In this document: positions 10,720-20,931 of the stretch, in pieces
How positions within the stretch are numbered: position 1 is the stretch's first letter
Layout of the letters: each line of letters opens with the position of its first letter
Source of the DNA: Pseudomonas sp. Os17
GTDB lineage: Bacteria; Pseudomonadota; Gammaproteobacteria; Pseudomonadales; Pseudomonadaceae
DNA: 64,000 nucleotides
Direction: 5' to 3'
Assembly (NCBI RefSeq): GCF_001547895.1
Contig: NZ_AP014627.1
Span: 5,707,501 to 5,771,500, forward strand
Position numbers and translations under genes: made by a program
Notes under the pieces: generated by a model
The model's input: the letters and a program-made list of their open reading frames with translations, nothing else
Told to the model about the DNA's origin: nothing
Databases searched by the model: none

Positions 10720-11531
10720 ACAGTGCCCTGTACAGCGGCTGGATCAGCCACCGGCGCTTCGCCCCCAAGGACCATGCCTTCCGCTATCGGATCGGCCTCT
10801 TGTACCTGGACCTGGACGAGCAGGAGGCGGTGCTGGGACTCTCGCCCCTGGCGGGCCGCAGCCGTTTCGCCCCCTTCGCCTTCCGCGAAAGCGATTACCT
10901 GAAAGACTTCACCGGCCAGGGCATGCGCCTGATCGACGCGGTACGCCAGCAAGTGGCCGCGGCCATCGGCCATGTGCCGGGCGGCGCAGTGCGCCTGTTG
11001 ACCCAGGTGCGCAGCTGGGGCCTGGCGTTCAATCCGGTGAGTTTCTTCTACTGCTTCGAGGCCGACGGGCAACTGGCGGCGATTCTCTGTGAAGTCACCA
11101 ACACCCCGTGGCGCGAGCGTTATCACTATGTGCTGCCGGCCCGCCCGGACAGTGCCACGGCTCCCGAGCACCAGCACTTCGCCGTGGCCAAGGCCTTTCA
11201 TGTGTCACCGTTCCTGCCCCGGGACCTTGAGTACCGCATGAGCTTCAGCCCACCAGCCGAGCGGCTCGGGGTACACATGGCCGACTGGCAGGGTGATCTG
11301 AAGGTATTCGACGCCACCCTCAGCCTGCAGCGCCAGGCCCTGGATCGCCGCAGCCTGCACCAGTACCTGCGCAGTTTTCCATGGATGACCGCCAAGACCT
11401 GCCTGGCCATCTACTGGCAGGCCCTGCGCCTGACCGCCAAGGGCATCACCTTCTTTCCCCATGAGGCCGCCGACGGCGCCTATCGCACAGCCGCTGTACA
11501 ACCCAAGGATCGCCGCCATGAAATCCTCTAG
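10716..11531 (+). CDS. DUF1365 family protein
   Basis: 271 residues from a GTG start that overlaps the preceding stop (GTGA). Conserved DUF1365 features are visible: LYSGWISHRRFAPKDHAFRYR at the N terminus, GLAFNPVSFFYCF in the middle and VAKAFHVSPFLP after it. No enzymatic mechanism is established for the family, but it is nearly always linked to an FAD oxidoreductase and a CFA-synthase-like methyltransferase, as here, which points to lipid modification. Its last 14 bases overlap the cfa start. Confidence 0.87.
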   Translation: MNSALYSGWISHRRFAPKDHAFRYRIGLLYLDLDEQEAVLGLSPLAGRSRFAPFAFRESDYLKDFTGQGMRLIDAVRQQVAAAIGHVPGGAVRLLTQVRSWGLAFNPVSFFYCFEADGQLAAILCEVTNTPWRERYHYVLPARPDSATAPEHQHFAVAKAFHVSPFLPRDLEYRMSFSPPAERLGVHMADWQGDLKVFDATLSLQRQALDRRSLHQYLRSFPWMTAKTCLAIYWQALRLTAKGITFFPHEAADGAYRTAAVQPKDRRHEIL

Positions 11532-12789
11532 CGTATCGGCCAGAAATACCCTGTTCAGCACCCACAGCCTGACCGCCAACCTGTTGCGTCGCGGCGTGCT
11601 GCGGCAACTGGCGCACCTCAAGCACGGCCAATTGCTGGTCATCGAAAATGCCGAGCGCCTGGTCTTCGGCGACCGCACGGCGGCCTTGGTGGGTGAGATC
11701 CATATCCACGACAGCAGCGCCTGGGGGCTGGTGGCCAGCAGCGGCTCGATCGGTGCCGGCGAAGCGTTCATCCACGGCTACTGGAGCACCCCGGACCTGA
11801 CGGCGGTGATCCGCGTCTTCGTCAGCAACCTGGACGTGCTGGATGCCATGGAAGGCGGCCTGGCGCGACTCGGCCGGCCGTTGGTACGCGGCCTGCACTG
11901 GCTCAATCGCAACACGCGCAAGGGCTCGCAGAAAAACATCGCCGCCCACTACGACCTCGGCAATGAGCTGTTCGAGCAGTTTCTCGACCCCACGATGATG
12001 TATTCGGCCGCGCAATTTCGCAGCGAGGACGACAGCCTGGAGCAGGCCCAGTTGAACAAACTGGAGCGCATCTGCCAGAAACTCGCGCTCAAGCCCGAGG
12101 ATCACCTGCTGGAGATCGGCACCGGCTGGGGCAGCATGGCGCTGTATGCGGCGCAGAACTACGGGTGCCGCGTGACCACCACCACCTTGTCCAAGGAACA
12201 GTTCGCCTATACCCGCCAGCGCATCGACGCCGCCGGCCTGCAGGACCGGGTGACCCTGTTGCTGGAGGACTATCGCGACCTGGACGGGCATTACGACAAG
12301 CTGGTGTCCATCGAAATGATCGAAGCCGTGGGCCACCGCTTCCTGCCCACCTACTTCCAGCAGTGCGCGAAGTTGCTCAAAAGCAACGGCCTGATGCTGC
12401 TGCAAGCCATCACCATCCGTGACCAGCGCTATGAACAGGCGAAGAACGGCGTGGACTTCATCCAGCGCTACATCTTCCCCGGCGGCGCCCTGCCCAGCGT
12501 GCACAAGATGCTCGAAGTGGTCAGCCGCGACACCGACATGAACCTGCTGCACATGGAGGATTTCGGCCTGCACTACGCCCGCACACTGCGCCTGTGGCAC
12601 GAGAACTTCCGCCGCGCCCACGGCCGCCTGAGCGAGCTGGGCTATGACGCGTACTTCCTGCGCCTGTGGGAGTTCTACCTGTGCTACTGCGAAGGCGGTT
12701 TCCTGGAGCGCAGCATCGGCACCGCGCAAATGCTTCTGGCCAAACCCTCGGCGGTGCCGCAACCCCTGCTGGGACGTTTCGATGCGTAA
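11518..12789 (+). CDS. cfa: Cyclopropane-fatty-acyl-phospholipid synthase-like methyltransferase
   Basis: 423 residues from the ATG inside the end of the DUF1365 gene. The C-terminal SAM-methyltransferase domain shows HYDLGNELFEQFLDPTMMYS, the SAM loop LLEIGTGWGSMALYAA, IEMIEAVGHRF, and the late catalytic-region LCYCEGGFLER. CFA synthases transfer a methylene from SAM to acyl double bonds of membrane phospholipids. Because of the flavoprotein, SDR and DUF1365 partners this copy may belong to a specialised methyl- or furan-fatty-acid route rather than stationary-phase CFA formation; this is an inference. Confidence 0.88.
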   Translation: MKSSSVSARNTLFSTHSLTANLLRRGVLRQLAHLKHGQLLVIENAERLVFGDRTAALVGEIHIHDSSAWGLVASSGSIGAGEAFIHGYWSTPDLTAVIRVFVSNLDVLDAMEGGLARLGRPLVRGLHWLNRNTRKGSQKNIAAHYDLGNELFEQFLDPTMMYSAAQFRSEDDSLEQAQLNKLERICQKLALKPEDHLLEIGTGWGSMALYAAQNYGCRVTTTTLSKEQFAYTRQRIDAAGLQDRVTLLLEDYRDLDGHYDKLVSIEMIEAVGHRFLPTYFQQCAKLLKSNGLMLLQAITIRDQRYEQAKNGVDFIQRYIFPGGALPSVHKMLEVVSRDTDMNLLHMEDFGLHYARTLRLWHENFRRAHGRLSELGYDAYFLRLWEFYLCYCEGGFLERSIGTAQMLLAKPSAVPQPLLGRFDA

Positions 12790-13297
12790 ACAACTGGCCA
12801 ACGCCCTGCTGTTCCAGCTGGGCTGGTTCATCTGTGTGCTGTCCGGCGACAGCGCCTGGCTGCTGCTGGGGGTGGCGATCCTGCTGGCGCATTTTCGCTG
12901 GATCGGCAGCTGGGCCGCGGAAGGCCGGATGATTTTCGGGGTCGCCCTGACCGGCATTACCCTGGACAGCTTCCTGCACTGGCTGGGGGTGTTCCAGTTC
13001 CAGCAAGTGAGCCTGCTGATTCCCCTGTGGCTGATCGTGCTCTGGGCCTTGCTGGGAACCACTCTGCGCCACTGCCTGGCGTGGACCGCCCGGCCCTGGT
13101 GGCTGACCTGCCTGGTTGGCGCACTGTGCGGACCGCTGTCCTATTACGCCGGGGGCCGCCTGGCCGGAGTGAGCTTTGCCTTTGGCCTGTGGCCAACCCT
13201 GCTGGGGCTGGGACTGCTGTGGAGCATGCTGCTGCCGCTGCTGCACGTGCTCGCACGCCCCACTGCGGAAGAACCGCAGGCAGCCATCCCGGACTGA
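12782..13297 (+). CDS. DUF2878 family membrane protein
   Basis: 171 residues from the ATG that overlaps the end of cfa by 8 bases. Several hydrophobic helices (about 7-35, 48-65, 75-95, 103-125, 135-155) make it an integral inner-membrane protein; the size and the WFICVLSGDSAW and GPLSYYAGGRLAG segments match DUF2878. Function unknown. It is the last tightly coupled gene of the photolyase operon, so a membrane-lipid role is plausible. Confidence 0.8.
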   Translation: MRKQLANALLFQLGWFICVLSGDSAWLLLGVAILLAHFRWIGSWAAEGRMIFGVALTGITLDSFLHWLGVFQFQQVSLLIPLWLIVLWALLGTTLRHCLAWTARPWWLTCLVGALCGPLSYYAGGRLAGVSFAFGLWPTLLGLGLLWSMLLPLLHVLARPTAEEPQAAIPD

Positions 13298-13351
13298 GCG
13301 TCCGTCCGGGCTTTCCCACAGCAGGGGCCGACTGCCTTACACTGCGCGCCT

Positions 13352-13657
13352 ATGATCACCATTCCCGTTGTCCCCGTCCCCGAACCGGCCATCAGTTGCT
13401 CGACCTGCGCCGCCTGCTGCTGCCAGCTGGAAGTGATGCTGATCACCGACACCGGGGTGCCCGAACGCTTTATCGACACCGACGACTGGGGCGGCGAAGT
13501 CATGCGCCGCCTGGACGACGGCTGGTGCGCGGCCCTGGACCGCGACAGCATGCGCTGCAGCATCTATGAGCTGCGGCCACTGATCTGTCGCGAGTTCGAG
13601 CTGGGAGAGGCCGATTGCTTGAGCGAACGCCGGGGAATCGCCACGGCGTATCGCTGA
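13352..13657 (+). CDS. YkgJ-family cysteine-cluster protein
   Basis: A 101-residue protein with a dense N-terminal cysteine cluster (CSTCAACCCQLEV, about residues 12-24) and a second cysteine group (MRCSIYELRPLICREF, then ADCLSER), the pattern of the YkgJ/CxxCxxCC family, presumed to bind zinc or an Fe-S cluster. It begins 54 bases after the DUF2878 gene, so it could be in the same transcript or independent. It faces pagL, with an 8-base gap between their ends. Cellular role unknown. Confidence 0.85.
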   Translation: MITIPVVPVPEPAISCSTCAACCCQLEVMLITDTGVPERFIDTDDWGGEVMRRLDDGWCAALDRDSMRCSIYELRPLICREFELGEADCLSERRGIATAYR

Positions 13658-13665
13658 TAGCGGTC

Positions 13666-14184
13666 TCAGAGCGGCATCGTGTAATGCAGCGCGTAGCTTT
13701 CGATACCGTCGTTGGGGGTTTGAATCCCGGCGTTGGAGTAATGGGTGGCGCGGATCCCGACTTCATGCCCGCCGGCGAAACGCAGGCCGAAACCGATGCG
13801 GTCTTCGAACTGGAAGGATGAGCCGAGCTTGTTGTCCTCGACCTCGGTGTGGGCAAAGGCTGCCACCCCGATCCCCGCCTCGATGTAAGGCTTGACGCGG
13901 GCCCCGGCGAACTCATAGACCAGTACCGGCGAAAACGACAGGCTGTGATTGCTCGATTTCTTGTCGCCATCCCAATAGGTGTAGGCGCCGCTCCAGTACC
14001 CAGTCAGGCGACCGACATCACTTTGCAGCCAGCTCTTGTCCCAGTCCCATTGCATACCCAGGCGGTAGGTCTGGGTCGAATCGCCGGTTTGTCCCACGGA
14101 GAACTCGACTCCGGCCGCCTGCGCGGAAAAACTGTGCCCCAACAACCCGGCCGCCAGCGCGGCCAAACACAACAGTCGCTTCAT
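13666..14184 (-). CDS. pagL: Lipid A 3-O-deacylase
   Basis: 172 residues with an N-terminal signal peptide (cleavage after AQA, about residue 23) and a beta-barrel-like remainder ending in an aromatic-rich strand. The catalytic triad of P. aeruginosa PagL (His126, Ser128, Glu140) maps to His148 and Ser150 in THYSNAG and Glu162, with identical 12-residue spacing between Ser and Glu. PagL sits in the outer membrane and removes the 3-linked acyl chain of lipid A, altering LPS. It is a single gene transcribed away from the murI end. Confidence 0.93.
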   Translation of the reverse strand: MKRLLCLAALAAGLLGHSFSAQAAGVEFSVGQTGDSTQTYRLGMQWDWDKSWLQSDVGRLTGYWSGAYTYWDGDKKSSNHSLSFSPVLVYEFAGARVKPYIEAGIGVAAFAHTEVEDNKLGSSFQFEDRIGFGLRFAGGHEVGIRATHYSNAGIQTPNDGIESYALHYTMPL

Positions 14185-14298
14185 CAGGAACGTCCTTTTT
14201 CAACGGTTACCTATGGTCTTGTACAACCTTCTGGAAAAGTTATAGAAGCCTGCGCGCGCTCGGAAGTTCAGCTACGGTCGAGGGTTTTTCAGGTTTTT

Positions 14299-15090
14299 TC
14301 ACAACTCGAAACGCTGAACGCTAGCAGGGCCTTTCCACAAAAGCGGCAACACGTGGACAAAGTGCGGGACGTCGCCGCTGGTCCAGAAACGAGTCTCCCG
14401 GGCCGGGCCCCGGGCCCGTAGCTCGCCCTCGTCCAAGAGGCGTTGCAACTGCCGGGCAACGGCGCCGCCCGTGTCGATCAGGCTGATGTGGGGCGGCAGC
14501 ATCTGCAGCAGCACCGGCTTGAGAAACGGATAGTGGGTGCACCCCAGGATGATGGTGTCGCAGCCGGCCGCCAGCAGCGGTTCGACATAGCCCTGCAACA
14601 GTTGCCGCAGGGCGCTGCTGTCGAGGTCGCCGTTTTCGATCATTTCCACCAGGCCGGGACAGGGCTGGGTGACCACTTTCACATCCGCGGCGAAGCGATC
14701 GAGCAAGGCGGCGAACTTGGCACTCTGCAAGGTGCCGGTGGTGGCCAGCACCCCGACCACCCCGCTGCGGGTCGCCGCCGCAGCGGGCTTGACCGCAGGC
14801 TCCATGCCGACGATGGGCCAGTCCGGGTAATCGCGGCGCAGATCGGCCACGCCGGCCACGGTGGCGGTGTTGCAGGCCAGGACCAGGGCCTTGGCGCCCT
14901 GTTCGCGGAAGTAACGCGCCATCAGGGCACAACGCTGACGAATGAACTCCGGGGTCTTTTCGCCGTAGGGAATATGCCCGCAATCGCCAAAGTACAGCAG
15001 TGATTCGTTGGGCAGCAGGCGCTGAATTTCCGCCAGTACCGACAGACCGCCGACACCGGAATCGAACACCGCCACGGGCGCTTCACTCAT
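14299..15090 (-). CDS. murI: Glutamate racemase
   Basis: 263 residues from the start [19 protein letters not shown], chosen because the DSGVGG motif normally lies about 10 residues in. Catalytic cysteines are present in [10 protein letters not shown] and [11 protein letters not shown]. The enzyme supplies D-glutamate for peptidoglycan. Its start overlaps the end of moeB by eight bases, so it is the distal gene of the hemA-prfA-prmC-moeB-murI operon. No strong terminator is visible before pagL. Confidence 0.96.
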   Translation of the reverse strand: MSEAPVAVFDSGVGGLSVLAEIQRLLPNESLLYFGDCGHIPYGEKTPEFIRQRCALMARYFREQGAKALVLACNTATVAGVADLRRDYPDWPIVGMEPAVKPAAAATRSGVVGVLATTGTLQSAKFAALLDRFAADVKVVTQPCPGLVEMIENGDLDSSALRQLLQGYVEPLLAAGCDTIILGCTHYPFLKPVLLQMLPPHISLIDTGGAVARQLQRLLDEGELRARGPARETRFWTSGDVPHFVHVLPLLWKGPASVQRFEL

Positions 15091-15847
15091 GCTGAACTCC
15101 GCAAACGCTGCAACCGGGATCACGCTTGACGCGCAGTTCACGAAAGCGCGTCCCCAGGGCATCGATCAATAACAGTCGACCCACCAGAGGCTCGCCAAAC
15201 CCGGCCAGCAGCTTCAGGGCTTCCAGCGCCTGCAGGCTGCCCACGGTGCCCACCAGCGGACCGAGCACTCCGGCCTCGCTGCAGGTCAGCTCGGCTTCGC
15301 TGCCATGCCCGTACAGGCAGTGGTAGCAAGGGCTTTCCGGGCGGCGCGGGTCGAACACCGACAACTGCCCTTCCAGGCGAATCGCCGCACCGCTGACCAG
15401 GGGCTTGCCGGCCGCCACGCACGCGGCGTTCACCGCCTCGCGGGTACTGAAGTTGTCGGAGCAATCAAGCACCAGGTCCACCGCGGCCACGGCGGCGGCC
15501 AGGCTGTCGACGTCCAGCGCCTGGCGATGGGGCACCAGGCGGATTTCCGGGTTGAGGGCGGACAGCCGGCTGATGGCCGAATCCACCTTACTGACCCCGA
15601 CACTCTGGCTGTCGTGGATGATCTGGCGCTGCAGGTTGGTCAGGTCCACGCTGTCGAAGTCAGCCAGGTGCAGCTCGCCGACCCCGGCCGCGGCCAGGTA
15701 CAGCGCCGCCGGGGCACCAAGGCCGCCGAGGCCGACAATCAGTACCCGGCTCTGCTTGAGGCGCAACTGGCCATCGATGTCGACGTGCTGCAACAGAATC
15801 TGCCGGCTATAGCGCAACAGCTCCTGATCGGTCAGCACGGCAGGCAC
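15083..15847 (-). CDS. moeB: Molybdopterin-synthase adenylyltransferase / ThiF-family E1-like enzyme
   Basis: 254 residues, usual length. The ATP-binding segment [22 protein letters not shown] is followed by [16 protein letters not shown], and [16 protein letters not shown] contains the conserved Asp and Asn-Phe. MoeB adenylates the C-terminal Gly-Gly of MoaD during molybdopterin synthesis. The zinc Cys pairs appear in SPCYHCLY and PGCSVCG. It overlaps prmC (15 bases) and murI (8 bases). A sulfur-carrier substrate other than MoaD cannot be excluded. Confidence 0.9.
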   Translation of the reverse strand: MPAVLTDQELLRYSRQILLQHVDIDGQLRLKQSRVLIVGLGGLGAPAALYLAAAGVGELHLADFDSVDLTNLQRQIIHDSQSVGVSKVDSAISRLSALNPEIRLVPHRQALDVDSLAAAVAAVDLVLDCSDNFSTREAVNAACVAAGKPLVSGAAIRLEGQLSVFDPRRPESPCYHCLYGHGSEAELTCSEAGVLGPLVGTVGSLQALEALKLLAGFGEPLVGRLLLIDALGTRFRELRVKRDPGCSVCGVQHE

Positions 15848-16662
15848 CCGAGGCTGATGCGTTCATGACCACCCAGGTCGATGCGGCTGTGGACTTCGAT
15901 GAACCCCCGGGCCGTCAACAATTCGCGCACCGCGCCAGCCTGATCGTAGCCATGCTCGAGCATCAGCCAGCCACCGGCTTCCAGGTGCTGCGGGGCCTGG
16001 TCGACGATCAGGCGCAGATCGTCCAGACCGTCCTTGCCCGCCACCAGGGCGCTTTCGGGTTCGAAACGCACATCGCCGGCCGCCAGATGAGGATCGGCCT
16101 CGGCGATGTAGGGAGGATTACTGACGATCAAGTGGAAACGCTGGGACTCGACCGCGCTGAACCAGTGGCTGCTGAGCACCGTGACGTTGTCCAGCTGCAG
16201 GCGCTGGCGGTTGCGTTCGGCCAGGGCCACGGCTTCCAGCACCCGGTCCACGGCCGTAACCTTCCAGGCCGGACGCTCGCTGGCCAGGGCCAGGGCGATC
16301 GCGCCGCTACCGGTGCCCAGGTCGAGGACCTTGGCCGGGGTCGCTGGCAGCAGTTCCAACGCCGCCTCCACCAGCAGCTCGGTGTCGGGGCGCGGAATCA
16401 GGGTGTGCGGTGCCACTTCCAGATCCAGCTTCCAGAAGCCCTGTTGCCCGAGGATATAGGCCACCGGCTCGCCGGACCGACGTCGTTGCAGGTACTCGGC
16501 GAACAGCAGCGCGGCTTCGCTGGGCACGATGCGTTCCGGCCAGGTGTGCAGGAAGCTGCGGGGCTTGCCCAGGGCCGCCGCCAGGAGCAGCTCGGCATCC
16601 AGGCGCGGCGTCGGCGAATCGGGTAATTGAGCTGCGCGCAGCAGGCTGGCGATGATGGTCAT
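15832..16662 (-). CDS. prmC: Peptide chain release factor N(5)-glutamine methyltransferase
   Basis: 276 residues. The SAM-binding motif VLDLGTGSGAIALALASE and the glutamine-recognition motif LIVSNPPYIAEADPHL define PrmC/HemK, which methylates the GGQ glutamine of release factors. The gene begins one base before the prfA stop ends in the same direction and overlaps moeB, placing the modifier directly beside its substrate gene. Confidence 0.96.
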   Translation of the reverse strand: MTIIASLLRAAQLPDSPTPRLDAELLLAAALGKPRSFLHTWPERIVPSEAALLFAEYLQRRRSGEPVAYILGQQGFWKLDLEVAPHTLIPRPDTELLVEAALELLPATPAKVLDLGTGSGAIALALASERPAWKVTAVDRVLEAVALAERNRQRLQLDNVTVLSSHWFSAVESQRFHLIVSNPPYIAEADPHLAAGDVRFEPESALVAGKDGLDDLRLIVDQAPQHLEAGGWLMLEHGYDQAGAVRELLTARGFIEVHSRIDLGGHERISLGCLPC

Positions 16663-17745
16663 TTACTCACCCAATGCCGCAAGTTGATCGGCCTGGTATT
16701 CGGCCAGCAGCGGTTCAATCACTGCCTCGACGCCCCCGGCGAGAATTTCGTCCAGGGAATACAGGGTCAGGTTGATCCGGTGGTCAGTGACCCGGCCCTG
16801 GGGGAAGTTGTAGGTGCGGATGCGCTCGGAGCGATCCCCCGAGCCCACCAGCAGCTTGCGCTCGCTGGCGATGGCATTGGCCGCGGCGCTGGTCTGCTGG
16901 TCGTTGAGCTTGGCCGACAGCCAGGACATGGCCCGGGCCCGGTTCTTGTGCTGGGAACGCTCTTCCTGGCACTCCACCACGATCCCCGAAGGAATGTGGG
17001 TGATGCGGATCGCCGAGTCGGTCTTGTTCACGTGCTGGCCGCCGGCGCCCGAGGAGCGATAGGTATCGATGCGCAGGTCCGCCGGGTTGATCTCGATGGC
17101 TTCCTGTTCGTCCGGCTCGGGCAGCACCGCCACGGTGCACGCAGAGGTGTGGATGCGACCCTGGGATTCGGTGGCCGGCACGCGCTGCACACGGTGCGCG
17201 CCGGACTCGAACTTGAGCTTGCCGTAGACGTTCTCGCCTTCGACCCGGGCAATGACTTCCTTATAGCCGCCGTGCTCACCCTCGTTTTCCGAGAGGATCT
17301 CCAGCCGCCAGCCACGCCGTTCGGCGTAGCGCGAATACATGCGGAACAGGTCGCCGGAAAAGATCGCCGCCTCGTCACCGCCAGTGCCGGCGCGGATTTC
17401 CAGGAACACGTTGCGCCCGTCGTTGGGGTCCTTGGGCAGCAACATGCGTTGTAAGGCGCTTTCCAGCTCGGCCAGTTGCTCCTTGGCCTCGCGCACTTCC
17501 TCGGCGGCCATTTCCCGCAGGTCCGGGTCGTTGTCCTTGAGCAGCGCCTGGGCGCCTTCGAGATCGGCCTGGACCTTGAGTACCTGTTTGTAGGAGGCAA
17601 CGATCGGCTCGACTTCCGCGTACTCCTTGGAGTAGGTGCGGAACTTGGCCTGATCGGAAATGACCTCAGCATCGCCGAGCAAGGCGGTCAGTTCCTCGAA
17701 ACGATCCTGGAGAATGTCCAGCTTACTGAGCAGTGACGCTTTCAT
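16663..17745 (-). CDS. prfA: Peptide chain release factor 1
   Basis: 360 residues, standard RF1 length. The peptidyl-hydrolysis GGQ motif is in [18 protein letters not shown], preceded by the conserved [13 protein letters not shown]1 terminates translation at UAA and UAG. It overlaps the last base of hemA and abuts prmC, the usual gammaproteobacterial hemA-prfA-prmC arrangement. Confidence 0.97.
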   Translation of the reverse strand: MKASLLSKLDILQDRFEELTALLGDAEVISDQAKFRTYSKEYAEVEPIVASYKQVLKVQADLEGAQALLKDNDPDLREMAAEEVREAKEQLAELESALQRMLLPKDPNDGRNVFLEIRAGTGGDEAAIFSGDLFRMYSRYAERRGWRLEILSENEGEHGGYKEVIARVEGENVYGKLKFESGAHRVQRVPATESQGRIHTSACTVAVLPEPDEQEAIEINPADLRIDTYRSSGAGGQHVNKTDSAIRITHIPSGIVVECQEERSQHKNRARAMSWLSAKLNDQQTSAAANAIASERKLLVGSGDRSERIRTYNFPQGRVTDHRINLTLYSLDEILAGGVEAVIEPLLAEYQADQLAALGE

Positions 17746-19019
17746 TACGGGGTTTTATCCGATGAGCCCTCACCGAGGGCAAAGAGTTCTTGAGCCATGG
17801 CCAGCGCATCGAGGCGACCTTCGGCGGACAGCTTTTTCAGCTGCACGCTCGGCGCGTGCAGCAGTTTGTTGGTCAGGCCACGGGCCAGTTGGGCCAGTAC
17901 GTCCTCGGCGCTGGAGCCATTGCTCAACAGGCGCAGAGCCTTCTGCAGTTCTTCGTCACGCAGGCGCTCGCTCTGTTGACGATAGGCCTTGAGCACGTCC
18001 ACCGCCGCCAATTCCCGCAAGCGCACCATGAAGTCCTCGGCGCCGATGTTCACCAGCTCCTCGGCGGCCTGGGCCGCGCCCTGACGGCTCTTGAGGTTTT
18101 CCGCGACCACTTCGTGCAGGTCATCGACGGTATAGAGGTAAACGTCGTCCAACTCGCCGACTTCAGGCTCGATGTCCCGGGGAACGGCGATATCCACCAT
18201 GAAAATCGGCTTGTGCTTGCGCAGCTTCAGTGCGCTTTCCACTGCGCCCTTGCCAAGGATCGGCAGCTGGCTGGCGGTGGAACTGATGACGATATCGCTG
18301 TGCACCAGCTCCTGGGGAATGTCCGATAGCAACACCGCGTGGGCGCCGAACTGCTCCGCCAGGAGGCTGGCGCGCTCCAGGGTGCGGTTGGCCACGACGA
18401 TGCGCTTGACCCCCAGGTCATGCAGGTGCCGGGCCACCAGGGTAATGGTCTCGCCCGCGCCGATCAGCAACGCCTGGCTGCGCTGCAGATCGCTGAAAAT
18501 CTGTTTGGCCAGGCTTACCGCGGCAAACGCCACGGACACCGGGTTCTCGCCGATGGCGGTATCGGTCCGTACCTGCTTGGCGGCGCTGAAGGTGGCCTGG
18601 AACAGCCGACCCAGCAGCGGACCGACGGTGCCGGCCTCACGGGCCACGGCGTAGGCGGACTTCATCTGCCCCAGGATCTGCGGCTCGCCCAACACCAGCG
18701 AATCCAGGCCCGAGGCCACCCGCATCATGTGACGAACTGCCGCATCGTCTTCATGCACATAGGCACTGGCGCGCAGCTCGTCTAGGCTCAGGTGGTGATA
18801 GTCCGCCAGCCAGCGCAGCACCACATCCGCAGAAAGATGATCCTGTTCTACATAGAGTTCACTGCGATTGCAGGTGGAGAGGATCGCAGCTTCGCGGCTG
18901 TCGGTGAGTCGGCAGAGCTGCTGCAAGGCCTCAACCAACTGCTCAGGGGTAAAGGCCACGCGCTCGCGGACGTCTACAGAAGCAGTCTTGTGGTTAATAC
19001 CGAGTGCAAGGAAGGCCAT
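17745..19019 (-). CDS. hemA: Glutamyl-tRNA reductase
   Basis: 424 residues. The N-terminal catalytic domain has [18 protein letters not shown] and the nucleophile in [13 protein letters not shown]; the NADPH-binding domain follows ([16 protein letters not shown]). It reduces glutamyl-tRNA to glutamate-1-semialdehyde, the first committed step of tetrapyrrole synthesis. It is first in the minus-strand operon; the 183-base gap to the TPR lipoprotein gene carries both divergent promoters. Confidence 0.97.
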   Translation of the reverse strand: MAFLALGINHKTASVDVRERVAFTPEQLVEALQQLCRLTDSREAAILSTCNRSELYVEQDHLSADVVLRWLADYHHLSLDELRASAYVHEDDAAVRHMMRVASGLDSLVLGEPQILGQMKSAYAVAREAGTVGPLLGRLFQATFSAAKQVRTDTAIGENPVSVAFAAVSLAKQIFSDLQRSQALLIGAGETITLVARHLHDLGVKRIVVANRTLERASLLAEQFGAHAVLLSDIPQELVHSDIVISSTASQLPILGKGAVESALKLRKHKPIFMVDIAVPRDIEPEVGELDDVYLYTVDDLHEVVAENLKSRQGAAQAAEELVNIGAEDFMVRLRELAAVDVLKAYRQQSERLRDEELQKALRLLSNGSSAEDVLAQLARGLTNKLLHAPSVQLKKLSAEGRLDALAMAQELFALGEGSSDKTP

Positions 19020-19202
19020 TCAAGGTCGCTGATGATGTCGAGAAGCCGGCAATTGTCCTACTTCGACAGACGCAGAACAACTACCGCCGACTATTGTCCT
19101 AATAGACTGCCTCTGTTCTGGCATCCCGTTGAGTCTCGGTTATGTTTGACCGAAGGCTTGTGTCATGATGATCCGACCGCAGGTTAGTCGCCCTCTTCCT
19201 AT

Positions 19203-20927
19203 ATGAATAGATCCTCCGCGTTGCTCCTCGCCCTTGTCTTCCTCAGCGGTTGCCAATCACTGGCTCCCGTTTCATCGGACGCTACGTCGCCGGTGGAAGA
19301 CAGCACCCCCGCCCCTGAAAAGCCCAAGGTTTATTCCTCGTTCAGTGAAGACACCATCTTCAGCCTGCTGAGCGCTGAGCTGGCGGGTCAGCGCAATCGT
19401 TTCGACATTGCCCTGGACAACTACGTGACCCAGGCCATCAACACCCAGGATCCGGGGATTTCCGAGCGAGCCTTTCGCATCGCCGAATACCTGGGCGCCG
19501 ATCAGGCGGCCCTGGACACGTCGCTGATCTGGGCCAAGAACGCCCCCGACGACCTGGAAGCGCAACGGGCTGCCGCCATCCAGCTGGCCCGCGCCGGTCG
19601 TTATGACGACTCCTTGCTTTATATGGAGAAGGTCCTGCAGGGCAAGGGCGACACCCATTTCGACTTTCTGGCGCTGTCGGCTGCCGACACCGACCAGGAC
19701 ACCCGCAACGGCCTGATGAAAAGCTTCGACCGGCTGCTGCAGAAACACCCGCACAACAGCCAGCTGATCTTCGGCAAGGCCCTGCTGATGCAACAGGACG
19801 GCGACGCCAAGGATGCCCTGACCCTGCTGGAGCAGAACCCGCCGGAAGACGGCGAAGTCGCGCCATTGCTGCTGCGTGCCCGCCTGCTGCAAAGCCTGAA
19901 CCGCGGCAAGGAAGCCTTGCCACTGCTGGAAAAAAGCATCCGCAAGTACCCGGATGACAAGCGCCTGCGCCTGACTTACGCCCGCATGCTGGTGGAGCAG
20001 GACCGCATGGAGGACGCCAAGACTCAGTTCTCCAGCCTGGTCCAGCAGTATCCGGAAGATGACGAACTGCGTTACTCCCTGGCCCTGGTGTGCCTGGAAG
20101 CCAAGGCTTGGGAAGAGGCCAAGGGCTACCTGGAAGACCTGATTGCCCGGGAAAGCCACGAAGATTCCGCCCACCTGAACCTGGGACGGATCGCCGAAGA
20201 ACTGAACGATCCGCAAGGGGCGCTGATCGAGTATGCCCAGGTCGGCCCGGGCAACGACTATCTGCCGGCACAACTGCGCCAGGCCGATATCCTGATGAGC
20301 AACGGTCGTACCGACGAGGCGCAAAAACGCCTGGTAGCCGCCCGCGATGCCCAGCCCGACTACGCCATCCAGCTGTACCTGGTCGAAGTCGAAACCCTGT
20401 CGGCGAACAATCAGGGGGACCGGGCCTGGAAAGCCATCCAGCAAGCCCTGCAGCAATATCCCGATGACGTGAACCTGCTCTACACCCGCGCCATGCAGGC
20501 GGAAAAACGCAATGATCTGGCGCAACTGGAAAAAGACCTGCGCCTGATCATCCAGCGCGAGCCGGACAACGCCATGGCCCTGAATGCCCTGGGCTACACC
20601 TTGTCGGACCGCACCACCCGCTACGCCGAAGCCAAGGTGCTGATCGAACAGGCCCACCAATTGACCCCGGACGACCCGGCGGTCATGGACAGCCTGGGCT
20701 GGGTGAACTTCCGCCTGGGCAACCTCGACGAGGCCGAGCGGCTGCTGCGCCAGGCCCTGGAACGCTTCCCCGACCAGGAAGTCGCGGCGCATCTGGGCGA
20801 AGTGCTGTGGAACAACGGCAAGCAGCGCGAGGCCAAGCAGATCTGGAGCAAGTTCATCAAGGACCAGCCCGATAGCCCTGTCCTGCGCGACACCATCAAA
20901 CGCCTGACCGGATCAGAGACTCTTTAA
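19203..20927 (+). CDS. TPR-repeat lipoprotein
   Basis: 574 residues. The N terminus is a lipoprotein signal with lipobox LSGC (Cys17). The remainder is almost entirely tetratricopeptide-like helical repeats, for example [33 protein letters not shown] near the C terminus. It probably sits on the inner face of the outer membrane or the periplasmic side as a scaffold. The homologous gene precedes lolB in other pseudomonads. The lolB start is 4 bases after its stop, implying co-expression with lipoprotein sorting. Exact role unknown. Confidence 0.88.
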   Translation: MNRSSALLLALVFLSGCQSLAPVSSDATSPVEDSTPAPEKPKVYSSFSEDTIFSLLSAELAGQRNRFDIALDNYVTQAINTQDPGISERAFRIAEYLGADQAALDTSLIWAKNAPDDLEAQRAAAIQLARAGRYDDSLLYMEKVLQGKGDTHFDFLALSAADTDQDTRNGLMKSFDRLLQKHPHNSQLIFGKALLMQQDGDAKDALTLLEQNPPEDGEVAPLLLRARLLQSLNRGKEALPLLEKSIRKYPDDKRLRLTYARMLVEQDRMEDAKTQFSSLVQQYPEDDELRYSLALVCLEAKAWEEAKGYLEDLIARESHEDSAHLNLGRIAEELNDPQGALIEYAQVGPGNDYLPAQLRQADILMSNGRTDEAQKRLVAARDAQPDYAIQLYLVEVETLSANNQGDRAWKAIQQALQQYPDDVNLLYTRAMQAEKRNDLAQLEKDLRLIIQREPDNAMALNALGYTLSDRTTRYAEAKVLIEQAHQLTPDDPAVMDSLGWVNFRLGNLDEAERLLRQALERFPDQEVAAHLGEVLWNNGKQREAKQIWSKFIKDQPDSPVLRDTIKRLTGSETL

Positions 20928-20931
20928 GACC

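Noticed and set aside
11494..11499. TGTACA within the end of the DUF1365 gene
   Set aside because: Isolated copy inside coding sequence with no partner repeat or promoter.
14220..14225. TGTACA upstream of pagL as another light operator
   Set aside because: No partner T(A/G)TACA at 12-base spacing on either side; a single hexamer is expected by chance.
19272..20792. 506-codon minus-strand frame opposite the TPR lipoprotein
   Set aside because: Composition typical of an antisense shadow; the TPR repeats and lipobox on the plus strand are decisive.
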